DNA of 64,000 nt from Epiperipatus broadwayi. Lineage: Eukaryota > Onychophora > Udeonychophora > Euonychophora > Peripatidae. A program made the translations under genes and the position numbers. The notes beneath the pieces were generated by a model. The model searched no databases. It was not told the origin of the DNA and saw only the letters and a list, made by a program, of their open reading frames with translations. This document shows positions 14,200 to 24,849 of this stretch, piece after piece (positions within the stretch are counted from its first letter, which is position 1; each line of letters begins with the position of its first letter). The stretch covers positions 4,530,001-4,594,000 of the forward strand of contig JAQFVV010012420.1 of NCBI GenBank assembly GCA_028023455.1, given 5' to 3'.

Positions 14200-14570
14200 G
14201 ATCTACACCATATTGTGCAATTATCAGCACAATGGTGAGACCAGTTGCTCCATTGAAAAGTGCTTACAAGAACACAAACTGATTATAAGAGAAAAAACAG
14301 ATGTGTCTAAGGTAGCAGACCATGTAAGTTGCAATGAACATATGTTCAATTGGGAAAATACAAAAACATTGGATAGAGAAGAAAAATTACAAAGAAGAAA
14401 ATTTAAAAAAGCTGCTCACATGACAATGGCAAAAAATCCCATAATCCAATCTACTGTGACTATATATAATGTATGGAAACCACTGTGACTATATATAATG
14501 TATGGAAACCACTAATCAACTTTGCTCTTAGGAAAAAGTGGAGAGATCAGGAGGTACCTCATAGATAAGT
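14200..14570 (+). pseudogene. Penelope-like GIY-YIG endonuclease relic
   Basis: The open frame 14213-14488 carries YQHNGETSCSIEKCLQEHK, the GIY-YIG signature region as found in PLEs (Y-x-GET-x(6)-R-x2-EHK, here with Arg replaced by Cys). It continues VADHVSCNEHMFNWENTKTL and RRKFKKAAHMTMAKNP, the downstream part of the PLE endonuclease. The frame probably continued past the 29-base tandem duplication at 14453-14510 to a stop near 14560. The RT part is absent, so the copy is heavily 5' truncated. Sequence details differ from the other PLEs in the window (HMFNWEN, KNPIIQ), pointing to a different PLE lineage. The family A tail follows directly. Confidence 0.75.
14453..14510. repeat. 29-bp tandem duplication
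   Basis: Two identical units (ACTGTGAC..ATGTATGGAAACC) at 14453-14481 and 14482-14510, at the 3' end of the PLE endonuclease relic. The duplication shifts the frame there. Confidence 0.95.
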
Positions 14571-14589
14571 ATATAAAATTTTATTGCCT

Positions 14590-14900
14590 GTCACCTTTGG
14601 CAGGATGGGTCAGTTGGTTAGAGCATTACTTTAAAATTCAATAATCAAGAATCTAAGGTTCATGTTTAAATTCCATTCTAGTACTGTCAATGGTCAGACC
14701 AGCCAGACCTGAAAAAGAGGTGAGAAATGTTGCCATATACTAACCTATTTGATGTGCTTTTACTAACAGTTGAATGTATTTGGAATATTTAAATAAAAGT
14801 TAAAAAATTTCTAAAGACATTCAATACTCATATTAGATGATGGAGGTAGTCCAATATAAAAATACAACTAGAACACTATCATCATAAACCTTCAGGAAAA
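14590..14900 (+). mobile_element. Family A element, single copy with tRNA-like head
   Basis: CAGTTGGTTAGAGCATTACT (A-box region) and GGTTCATGTTTAAATTCC (B-box region) have tRNA spacing. They are followed by CAGACCTGAAAAAGAGG, GAAATGTTG and the shared 3' part GAATGTATTTGGAATATTTA and GATGGAGGTAGTCCAATAT. Only one arm is present here, unlike 8575-9085 and 19395-19800. Its position right after the PLE endonuclease relic suggests it is that element's 3' tail, or a SINE that borrowed it. Confidence 0.65.
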
Positions 14901-15623
14901 TATTCCTCATAAATCAGTTAAGTCCAAGTTATGCTTAAAATTAAATAAAATAAAATCTGATATTAAAAACTTGTGATATGCAAAACAAGCTCATGGTTCT
15001 CATTAATTTTGATTGGTGTTTTGTATAGTTTTTTTACGCAATAACTTTGGAAATGACAATAACAATAATAAATATTTTGTTTGTAAATAATTCAAATATT
15101 TAACTTTTATTATTGTAATTATGTTTCGATTATCAAAAAACTAAAACATTTTTTATTTGCTACCTATTTTTTTATTATTTTGATACCAAAATTGTTTATA
15201 AAGGTGGTGGGTAAGGAGAAATTTTGATAGTTTGAGTGGCAAATGAAACCCAAAAGATTGACTGGTATTCTCAGTCAATCCACCCTTTGTGGTGAGACCA
15301 ATATATAAAGTCTTTTCGTTATATACACTTCTGCAGTTAGAAAACAGTTATTGCATAAATAAAAAGCTTTTGCAATGAAGATTGCAAGATTTCAGGAGAT
15401 CTACTATTTTCTACAGAGATTTAGATTTTCTATTCTTGATAAATTTAAAATCATATCATTTAGAATGAGTTAGTTTGATTTTCCATTGTTTATTATTATA
15501 TAATTTTTTATTAACAAAGCAAAACTCTCCATACAGTATTGCCACCCTGTGCCAACCAGAGTAATCAATGAATGCCAGAAGGTTTGTGCATAAATTCCCT
15601 ATCTAATGCCTACTCATCCAATA

Positions 15624-15665
15624 TCCCCAGACTAGTTTCTGGCTTGTGGCCATCATCAGTGAGGA
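15624..15665 (-). ncRNA. Hammerhead ribozyme-like motif (family B, left arm)
   Basis: On the minus strand: stem I strand TCCTCA, core CTGATGA, stem II TGGC/GCCA with loop CACAA, core GAAA, stem III AC/GU around TA, GTC cleavage triplet, then TGGGGA. The last pairs with TCCTCA (one G-U). All conserved core positions are present. Confidence 0.7.
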
Positions 15666-15907
15666 GCTTTGGATCTGAGAGCACTGCACCTAGATCTTAG
15701 GATCTAATGCAACCCTCCAGCACCCACCTTTTATCTCTACTTAACTACAAAACTATAAGCTATATAAGCTATTGAGCTTAGATTGAAAATATTTTTGTGT
15801 TTTCAATTTCATTCTCATAGTTTTGTAGTTAAGTAGAGATAAAAGGTGGGTGCTGGAGGGTTGCATTAGAGCCTAAGATCTAGGTGCAGTGCTCTCAGAT
15901 CCAAAGC

Positions 15908-15949
15908 TCCTCACTGACGATGCCCACAAGCCAGAAACTAGTCTGGGGA
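15908..15949 (+). ncRNA. Hammerhead ribozyme-like motif (family B, right arm), weakened
   Basis: Same layout as the left-arm motif. The core is CTGACGA, which still fits CUGANGA. Stem II is TGCC/GCCA with one internal mismatch, so activity is less likely. Confidence 0.5.
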
Positions 15950-16119
15950 TATTGGATGAGTAGGCATTAGATAGGTATTTTATGCACAAGCCTTCTGGCA
16001 TTCATTGATTACTCTGGTTGGCACAGGGTGGCAATACTGTATGGAGAGTTTGCTTTGTTTATAAACAATTATGTGCTAGTATAAGATAGTGATCATGTGA
16101 TGCTTAATGGTTTATATAA

Positions 16120-17310
16120 TTTTTGTTGAATTATTTCATATTCTTAAAATGATGTCATCAGTAACTTTTAGTAACAACATTAACTTTCTTTTTACTATTG
16201 AAACATATTTTCTCCCAATATAAAAATGACATTTTATGTTTTTGAATCACATTCTTTCTATAGCTTTTACTTTCCATCTAATTTCTTATATTATCTATAA
16301 ATCTTTTCTATACTATTTTACAGAAATCCATATATTTAATTTTTTTGAATGAATTGTATTCTGTTGATTTGTAAATTATAACTTTCACTGATGTGAATAT
16401 TTCTGAAAATGAAAAATATGCTTGTATATATAGTGTAATGGTGCATATAAAAAGCCAATGCTAAGGCTGAAATCTTCCATCAGAGGCCACCACTAGATTC
16501 ATAATCTGGATGGAAAACTAGTATGGAGAGTAAAATGAGTTTAAATATTTATAGAAGTAAACAGAATATTGGGTGCAAGTTAATTTATGATAATAGCAAG
16601 GAAAGTAGTTTACTGTTTAAGGCTTAAATGGGATCTTTAGCAACAAAGAAATATACACATACATGGAAAAATATGGGTGATTTAGTCAGCAAGTTGTGTA
16701 AAGAAGGCATAGAAAATATTAGGCATATGTAATTGGATGTAAATGCCTGAAAGCAGAAAGGGTACAAGTAATGAAGTTGTGGAAGAATAAATATAAACAA
16801 AGTGTTTCTATAGAAAGTGGTTTATTGGTTTTTATGCTGGGTTTGGGAAAAGACAAGGGGGATTTAGATATAAAGGCTATGGAGTTGACAAAGATTATGT
16901 TGTGGAAATGGGGTGGAGCAAGATAGAGAAGAATATGGGAAAACAGGGTGGTGAATGCAAAGTTGCTAATGGGTTTCACTGGGCATAGTTGCTGAGTGAC
17001 CCCTGACTCTGTATAAGGAGAAGTCACAGTGCATCACATCACATCACTCCAATATCTCTAATTAAAAATGGTTTAATGCTGGTAGCAAACTAGAATTTCA
17101 TATATCCTATTTATCTAAAAAAATTGAAGTTACCTGGAAAAGATGGTTCAACAACAACTTTATACAGATTCTTCAACTTTCCCTAGCATTCATATTTATG
17201 TTCTTTATATCGGGGACAACTATCAGACTCCTATTAATTTTCCACAATAAGATGAATTTCCATTTTCCCCTTAATCTGTAATAACAAAAGACAAATTTCT
17301 GACTACAAAT
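16120..17310. other. No gene recognised; GC-richer patch at about 16550-17045
   Basis: About 16550-17045 is richer in G on the plus strand and contains phrases such as GAGTGACCCCTGACTC and AAGTCACAGTGCATCACATC. It looks like an interspersed repeat, but I found no second copy in the window. The 102-codon minus-strand frame at 16719-17027 matches nothing I know. Confidence 0.4.
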
Positions 17311-17319
17311 ATATAAAAT

Positions 17320-17760
17320 TAATATCTACATTACTATATAAATGTGAACATCTGTCTATTTGTGACTTTATAACTCAACAAATATTGTATCAAATTAGAT
17401 GAATATGGCATGATTTTCCTTCTTCTTTGTATAGAATTTTACTAGTCTATAATTTTTTTCATTAATTAATTTAAAAAAAAAAGAAGTAATTTGCAATATA
17501 AAAATATGTGAAAAATCTATATTAGAACTGTTTTTGAATGACATCATAAAAACACAAAAGGAGGTCAGCATTGATTAAAAGATTACTGAATAGAAATTTT
17601 TTAAAATGAAAAATGTCGTTTTTGGTAAAGCAAGATAAGATTTGATTTTATAAATACATTTTTAATTAATTAAATTGTGTTTATACCATATATTTAATTT
17701 ATCATTTGAATAATGACCATTTAGATCAATTATAATAATAAATTTGATAAACATTTAGGA
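17320..17760 (+). repeat. Family G dispersed repeat, copy 1
   Basis: Shares blocks with copies at 20690-20960 and 21680-21985: TATAAATGTGAACATCTGTC, GTATAGAATTTTACTAGTCT, TTTGCAATATAAAAATA, TGAATGACATCATAAAAA and TTTGAATAATGACCA. Non-coding. Class unknown; copy 3 abuts the start of an RTE element. Confidence 0.65.
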
Positions 17761-17844
17761 TTTCAGCTAAAAATATATAATGGATGGTGGTGATTATTTT
17801 TTTACATAATTTCATATAACTTGAACCTGTACCATTATCCAAGT

Positions 17845-17870
17845 GTGTGTGTGTGTGGGGGATATGATCA
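17845..17870. repeat. Short (GT)n tract
   Basis: GTGTGTGTGTGTGTG followed by GGGG. Confidence 0.8.
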
Positions 17871-17899
17871 ATATTTTATATATTAACAATACTAACGGT

Positions 17900-19385
17900 C
17901 AGACTGAGATTGTCTGTAAATACACATGCAATGCCCACATTTCAAAACTACCCACTCTATACCTGTTAGAAGCAAAATATCTCTGCTCCTGAGAATACTT
18001 TTTATTTATACTACCTCAGGCAACATCCAGAATTAACTGTCATATTCCAAGAAATTTTAAATGCTTTCAGTGTTTGATTCCATGCTATCTCAAATAAATA
18101 AAAAACTTTCCTAACTTAGGCTATCAGATAATGCATATTTAATTACAAAACAAATTTGTTTATATGATGAGATACACACAGAGATAATTTAGGCCAAATT
18201 AATAATTAAAACAACATATTTATTTAAAAATAACATTATAACAATAATAAGAATAAACATTAAATTAAATTAAACTAATTAGAAAGCTTATTCAGTATAG
18301 TCTAAGTACAATTTAAATTAGATAGTAATAGTTTAATCATTTCTAATTTGAAGAAAGTTTATAAAGAGAATGAAATCTTATCACTGTATTTTGTTTAAGT
18401 CTAGACTTTGAATTTATTTTTTACATTAACCTAGATTTTATTGTTTTTTTGTAAAAATTACCCCTATCTTCTTGAACAGGTTTCCTAGTTTCTTTAGTGG
18501 CTTGTAGCTTCTTTGTGGGCAGCATATATCTTCATGGCTTGTTCAGCAGTAGTCTTCAATAATGACTGGTATATGTTTCTGCTATGGCTGATGAAAAATG
18601 TTTGTCACAGGTCAGGCTATCAAATGTATATAAACTGGGTGATCAAAACTGAATGAACATTTCTTTTGTGAGACCATCATGGCATGGGGATGTTACAAAA
18701 TCTATGTAAATGGTTATACATCACTGGAAGACAAAACTAGATATTCATGATAAATGAGACTGCAAAACAAAGTTTAATAGCAACAGGATAGCCTGAATAA
18801 CTTTAAACTATGTTGAATAATTTTAATAACTAGGTTGAATACTCTTCTTGAACTTCAATAATAATAATTATGATGAGCTAATAAAAATTTATAGCTAAAA
18901 ACCTTGACAAACCATTGTCTGGGATCACCCACATCATTAATCAGTTTTAATCTTCTTTTCTATTTAATTAATCTTTATTTAATTATAACATTAATTCTAA
19001 CATTAATTATCTAACCAATGGAGTGGCTTATTTATTACAGTAAAAACAACATAATATCTCTTACAAAATTATTTTAATCTTTGATTAAATTGTAATTTTA
19101 CAAAGTTAAATAATTTTAGATAATAATTCTATAAAACTATTTATATTTCAATTTTCTTGTTCTTTTTTCTCTCTTTAAAATTAATGTTTTAGTTCTGCTT
19201 TCTTCACAAAGTAAATTTTATAATATTTAAGATATCTTTACATATTTTGTTTTCTTTTCTTTTATTTTATTTTCATTATACCTCATGACCTTTTGGAATT
19301 TGTTAATTTATTTCAAAAAAAGGTAAGTCATTTTTTCAAATATTAAATCTAATTAAAATTCTTAAACTACATTATATTTTGTATT
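17900..19385. other. AT-rich region, no confirmed gene
   Basis: A GC-richer patch at 18470-18700 reads on the minus strand as NIYQSLLKTTAEQAMKIY before stops. It looks like a fossil coding piece of unknown family. Nothing else is supported. Confidence 0.4.
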
Positions 19386-19394
19386 TTTATATTG

Positions 19395-19800
19395 GACTAT
19401 TTCCATCATCTAATATGTGTGTTGAATGTCTTTAGAACAATTTAATTTTATTTAAATATTCCAAATACATTCAACTGTAATATCACAGCAAACAGGTTAG
19501 TATATGCACCAACTGTTAGTAATATTACAGTAAACAGGTTACTAACAGTGCATATGTTAACCTGTTTGCTGTGATATTACTAACTGTTGGTGCATATACT
19601 AACTTGTTTGTTGTAATATTACTAACAGTTGGTACATATACTAACCTGTTTGCTGTGATATTACTAACAGTTGAATGTATTTGGAATATTTAAATAAAAT
19701 TAAATTGTTCTAAAGACATTCAACACACATATTAGATAATGGAAATAGTCCAATATCAAAATACAACTAGAACACCATCATCACAAAACTTTGAAAAATA
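19395..19800. mobile_element. Family A palindrome with internal tandem units
   Basis: The outer arms (TATTGGACTATTTCCATCAT and its complement near 19745) pair over more than 100 bases each. Between them, a ~43-46 base unit containing ACCTGTTTGCTGTGATATTA and CTAACAGTTGGTGCATATAC is repeated about three times in one direction (19550-19680), after copies in the other direction (19455-19545). The tRNA-like centre seen at 8575-9085 is missing, so this is a derived form in which only the ends and the AACAGTTG unit were amplified. Confidence 0.85.
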
Positions 19801-19809
19801 CATTATATT

Positions 19810-20420
19810 TTAATTATATTTTTCCCTCTTCTATTTTTTTTATTAATTTAAACTGAGATTAAGATAATTTGAACAAATTTTCATTTTGTTTATTTCCTAA
19901 CTGGACTTTTGTTCTATTCTAAAATCTCTTCATTCTATTTATTAAGCCCAGGAGACCCTTGAATGTTATCCAGAAATGTATGTGAGATGAGGGCCCAGAA
20001 TCGCAGACAAAATTGATGGAAAATCAAAACTAAAATCTTCGGTAATTGATGCAACCATTGTGGAATAACTTCTTTACAATGTCTAAAATAATAAAAATAA
20101 AAAAAAATAAAAATTTTAGGTACCCTTTGCTAAAAATATTCATAAAATATCTAAAAATTATCGTAGAGAAAAAATTCTTACACATTCTTGTAGAAAACAA
20201 AATGGCACAAAGAACAAAGTAAGTCCTGTATGTCTGACATTTACCAATTATGTGCAAACTCAGCTGAAAGTTGAAATTTCTAGATAGTTGTACAAAAGTC
20301 GTACTGGGGGTAAAAGGGTTTTTATGATAAAAAATATATTTTTTTTCTGAATATTCTTAACATATATCTTTTAAGTATTTTATACAACATATATTTACAT
20401 ATCTCTTACAATACTAACCC
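19810..20420. other. AT-rich, no gene recognised
   Basis: The 75-codon minus-strand frame at 20030-20257 is low-complexity (Phe, Ile, Lys). Nothing supportable was seen. Confidence 0.5.
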
Positions 20421-20424
20421 ACTT

Positions 20425-21290
20425 TAAAATAAAATTTAAAATGGCATGGGTACAGCAAAACTTTTACTATGAAATTAACAAATATTTAGGATGTCAGTTT
20501 AAACATACTTAATCTGTGAAAAATGTAAATTTTAAAATGCTGTGGGAACAGGAAAAGAAGATAAACTTTTACATTTCCCTTTAAATATAATGTCATGTGA
20601 TAAAGTAAGTTTTAAATATATTTAAAATACTATATAAGAAAGTGAACTTTAATATAATGAGAGAATTTGCCTGATTTTAAAGGAATCTATAATTTTTTTT
20701 TTTTAAAGTATTTGCAATATAAAAATGCATGGTAGATCTATATCATAATAGGTATTGAATGACATCATAAAAATACAAAAAGAGGTCAGTACTGATTAAA
20801 AGATTACTGAGTTGGAAATTTTTTTAAATGAAAGGTAGTAGTTTTTGGTAAAGCAAGATAAAATTTGATTTTTTAAATATATTTTAAATTAATTAAACTG
20901 TATTTTTACCATGTAATTTATTTTCTCATTTGAATAATGACAATTTTGATAAATTATAATAATGAACTTGATAAACTTTTTCAGTTTAATTATATATTTC
21001 ACATGTATTAAAATAAAATTTAAAATGGCATGGGTATAGTAAGAAAGATACTACTGAATTTGATAAACTTTTAGGATATCAGTTTAATATTTAACACATG
21101 AAAAAGTAAATTTTAAAGTAGTGCAGGTGCAGTAAGAGAAATACTACTGAGTTTGATAAACAATGACCATTTCCCCTTAATTGTAGTGTCATGTGATAAA
21201 ATAAGTTTTAAATATATTTAATTAATACATGAGAAAGTAAATTTTAAAATGGCAAGGTATTTGCCTGAATTTATGGGTATCAGTTTCCAT
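20425..21290 (+). repeat. Degenerate duplicated block containing family G copy 2
   Basis: AAATAAAATTTAAAATGGCA and, ~165-180 bases on, TGTCATGTGATAAAGTAAG occur at about 20430/20591 and again at about 21010/21190, an offset of about 580-600 bases. Further partial units with AAGTAAATTTTAAAATGG and TGATAAAC follow to 21290. Family G copy 2 lies between, at about 20690-20960. Non-coding. Confidence 0.6.
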
Positions 21291-21679
21291 TAATTAACTA
21301 AAATACATATATTTATATGATAATAAAAAGATAGGCTAAATATAATAAATCAAACAGTGAAAAAGGTAGGCTACAATTATTTATCTTTTAAAAAATGTTA
21401 CAATAATTAAAAAAAGACATTCAGTATTAAAAAAATATTTTTTTCTTTATCTATTATTTATCTATCCTTTAAATATACATGCATAGGCAATGGATTTTTG
21501 TTTTGTGTTACTTAGTGCAATTTGGAAAAAATGTAAACTTATAATAATTAAAAAACTAACTTTCTTATAGTGATTTATAGATTACTTTAAACAATATTAA
21601 AAATTTTCCAAGACAATAATTTCCTTTTAAACACAATAGTGGTGTGCATAACAATATTTTATTAAGTGCTTTACCTATA

Positions 21680-21985
21680 TTCTATATTACAATATAAATG
21701 TGAAAGTTTGTTTGTTTGCAACTTTATAATAAAACAAATATTGGACTAATTTATATGAACCTTGCATGAATTTCTTTTTGTATAGAATTTTATTAGTCTA
21801 TAAATTTTTGCTTTGTAAAAAATTGTAATTTGCAATATAAAAATACATGGTAAATGTACATCATAATTGTTTTTGAATGGCATCATAAAAACGTAAAAAG
21901 AAAAGTTTTGTCAATATATTTTAAATTAATTAAAATGCATTTACACTATATATTTAATTCCTCATTTGAATAATGACACTGATCT
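21680..21985 (+). repeat. Family G dispersed repeat, copy 3
   Basis: Same blocks as 17320-17760: AATATAAATGTGAAAGTTTG, GTATAGAATTTTATTAGTCT, TTTGCAATATAAAAATACAT, TCATTTGAATAATGACA. It ends where the first readable codons of the RTE endonuclease begin, so family G could be the RTE 5' region; alternatively the RTE inserted beside it. Confidence 0.6.
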
Positions 21986-24840
21986 TTATTTAAGTACTTA
22001 CAATTGCAGATCATTTTCAAGTGAAGAAAGATTGCAAGAATTGCAAGAAAAACTGTCTAATGTTAAATGGAATGTTATCAGACTTTGTGAAGTTAGAAGA
22101 AAAGGTAAAGAAACAAATGATTTAAAAAATGGACATTACCATGTTACAAGGGCACAAATATTAGAAGTACGAGTGGAGTAGGATTCATTCTAAAAAAAAT
22201 GAAATAATAACATTATGGAGATTGATGGTGTATCAGACAGAGTGGCAAGATTAATTATTCAACTCAATAGCAGATATCAAATACAGATAATTCAGGTTTA
22301 TGGCCCAACTAGTCCTCATTGCTATGAAGAAATAGAGGATTCTTATATGGATGCACAAAAGGATTTTGATCAAACCAAACATTATAAAATTATAATGAGA
22401 GACTTTAATACTAAAATTTGTAAATAACTGAAAAATGAAAGTACTGTGGATAAATGTGGTTATGGTGTTAGAAATGAGAGAGGACATACTTGTGGAGTTT
22501 ATAGAAAAAGAGAAACTTTATATTATGAATTCTTTTTTTTTTTTTTTAGATAAATGGAAGCATTCAAATAAAGGTACAGTGGGATTGAATTATATTTTGA
22601 CTAATAAAAATTATGTATTTCAAGATTCTGATATTCTTAATAAATTCAACACAGGAAGTGATCGACTAGTGAGTTGTAATATACATGTTAATGCAAAACT
22701 AGAGAGACAAAAATTAATAAAAAACAATACTCACAATTAATATTCCCAATCTTCAGAAACAATATAACGAAGTTAAAATTGGAACTCATAAATTGTTTTC
22801 AAATATTAACAGATTTTGAACATGATTCTGATTTGAACATAATCAATAGCAAGATAATTGATACAGTTTTAAAAATGGTAGAAAAGATAACTGGTACAAA
22901 AAAGCAGCAATTAACCAGTGAAATTTCTATTGAAACAAGACAGTTTATGAAGAAAAGAAGGAATAAGAAAGTATATAAAAGTGATGTGGTAAGAAGGATT
23001 GGATATCTTAAATTTTGTAAAATGGTAAGAAAAAGAGTTGATAATAATATAAGAAAGTATAATTGTGAACTAGCACAGAAATCTGCAGAAAAAAATAAAA
23101 GTCTCAAGAGTGTAAAACATCATTTTGATATTGGTAGCAAACTTATTTCTGCACCAAGAAAAAAGATTGAACTATTACTAAAAAGGAAGATGACATCATG
23201 AAATGTGTACAAGAGTTCTTTCAAAAATTATATAGCAATAACAAATAAGAAAAAGTATCTCTTACAAGTACTCCATCTTCTGAATTGCCCAAGGTTTAAA
23301 TGAAGAAATGAGACACAAATAAACTTATGAAGGAGAAAGCTTCAGATAATGATGGAATTATAATGAATATTTTAAAAGAAGCAGATGAAGAAATATAAAT
23401 TTTTCTGGCAAAGCTATATACCAAATTTATAAATAATAAAGATATATCAGATGATTGGAAAAATATTTATATATATTGTTTACAATAACTCCCCTCATAT
23501 ACATTTTAATGCAAAAAATGTTAAATATATTTCTTTATTTTCTTGACAGTTTAGACTATCCTGCAGTCTTCATCAGAAAGTATATTAGTCTTTTGTCAGT
23601 TCTATACACAATTTTTCATCAAAATAATTACAACTTGTATACAGCAATGTTTGGCTTTTAACCAACCAAAAGAACAAGCTGGATTTAAAAGTAGTTTCAA
23701 TACAGTGAGTCATATCCAATTGAGAGAAGCTACAGAAATGACCAATGAATATGAGTTGCCATTATGTTTTGGATTTGTAGATTATAAAAAGACATTCAAT
23801 TCTATAAGCATTTCTTCAGTGATTAAAGTATTGGCTCATCAAGGTATGGACTCAGGATATTGTTATATTCTGAAGAATATTTATAAAAATGCAACAGCAG
23901 CAGTTAGATTACATAATGATACTATAAAGGTTAACATTGTAAATGGTGTACAACAGGGTGACTCCATCTGACCAAAACATTTACAGAAGTTTTGCAAGAT
24001 GTATTTTGTGGATTTAAATAGGAAGCTGTATGAGTAAAAGTAAATGGAAATTCTTTAAATCGTTTAGAGTTTTCATGTGGTGTAATTGTTTTTTGTTTTT
24101 TTTTTGCAACTAATGTTCTATAGCTTCAGGAAATAATGCAAGAATTATCAGATGAAAGTAAGAAAATAGGATTAAATATAAATATTAAAAAGATTAAAGT
24201 AATGTTTAATGGATTTTCTCAAAAGTAAAAAAAAAAGATTAATAATGATGAGTTAGAAGTTAACAACTATAAATATCTTGATCAGATTATTACTTCAGAT
24301 TGAAATATAATGAATGAAATTAATCATAGAATTAAACTTGATTAGAGTGCTTTTGATAGAAATAATTTAATATTAAAAGAAAATGAGACTGTGTTTGTGA
24401 GATTTTTAATAATTGTGTTTTACCAGTTCTTAATTATGGATCTGAGAATTGGACACTCAACAGAAGAGGATTATAGAGACTTCAGACCATGCAATAAAGT
24501 ATGGAAAAATGCATATTGGGAGAAGCAAGAAGAGATCAAAAGTGAAACACATTGGTGAGATAACAAACAGGTGTTGCTGACATCATTGGAAGAATTAAAA
24601 GACTGAAATGGAATTGGGCTAAACATATTGCTAGAAGAGATGATAACAGATGGATAATTGAAATCTTAAAGATTCCAAGAGATTTAAAGGACCTATAAAA
24701 GGAACACATATGAGATGAATCGATGAAATAAGGAAGTATTTTGGAGTGATGTAAAAAAGTGAGATTGAAGATGGATTGAAAATTGAGATCTTCATCCTGC
24801 AGTAGATCAATAATGTTAAAAATCATAATAGTAATGACAA
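21966..24840 (+). mobile_element. RTE-type non-LTR retrotransposon, near full-length coding relic
   Basis: An apurinic/apyrimidinic-type endonuclease and a reverse transcriptase are readable in order with several frame breaks. Endonuclease: STYNCRSFSSEERLQEL and LCEVRRKGKE at 21966-22181; IIQVYGPTSPHCYEEIE and KIIMRDFNTKI at 22215-22427 (the usual Gly of GDFN is Arg); GTVGLNYILTNK at 22435-22740. Linker: 22779-23201. RT: EQAGFKSSFNTVSHI, CFGFVDYKKTFNSI and GVQQGDS at 23651-23971; the YxDD block is unreadable near 24060-24110. C-terminal part: LQEIMQELSDESKKIGLNI at about 24126, then pieces equivalent to YGSENWTL and WNGIGLNILLEEM to about 24700. The tail is AATAATGTTAAAAATCATAA to about 24840. 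The motif order and the C-terminal region fit RTE rather than Jockey or L1. A minus-strand relative lies at 48060-50640. Confidence 0.85.
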
Positions 24841-24849
24841 TAAAATCTT

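Larger units (their letters stand above)
15517..16115. mobile_element. Family B element, near-perfect inverted pair with hammerhead motifs
   Basis: The left arm (about 15517-15760) and right arm (about 15810-16055) are almost exact reverse complements (outer GCAAAACTCTCCATACAGTA, inner CTACTTAACTACAAAACTAT), around a ~60-base spacer. The unit is GC-richer than its surroundings and non-coding. After the right arm, a further GTGATCATGTGATG..GGTTTA segment is shared with the other B copies (46280-46905 and 55681-56300). Each arm contains a hammerhead-like motif, annotated separately. High arm identity implies recent inverted duplication, or gene conversion between arms. Confidence 0.85.

Noticed and set aside
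16719-17027. 102-codon minus-strand frame as a gene
   Set aside because: No recognisable domain and no coding-like neighbours; the region looks like an interspersed repeat.
21966-24840. Active RTE element
   Set aside because: Multiple frameshifts and stops; GDFN altered and the YxDD block unreadable.
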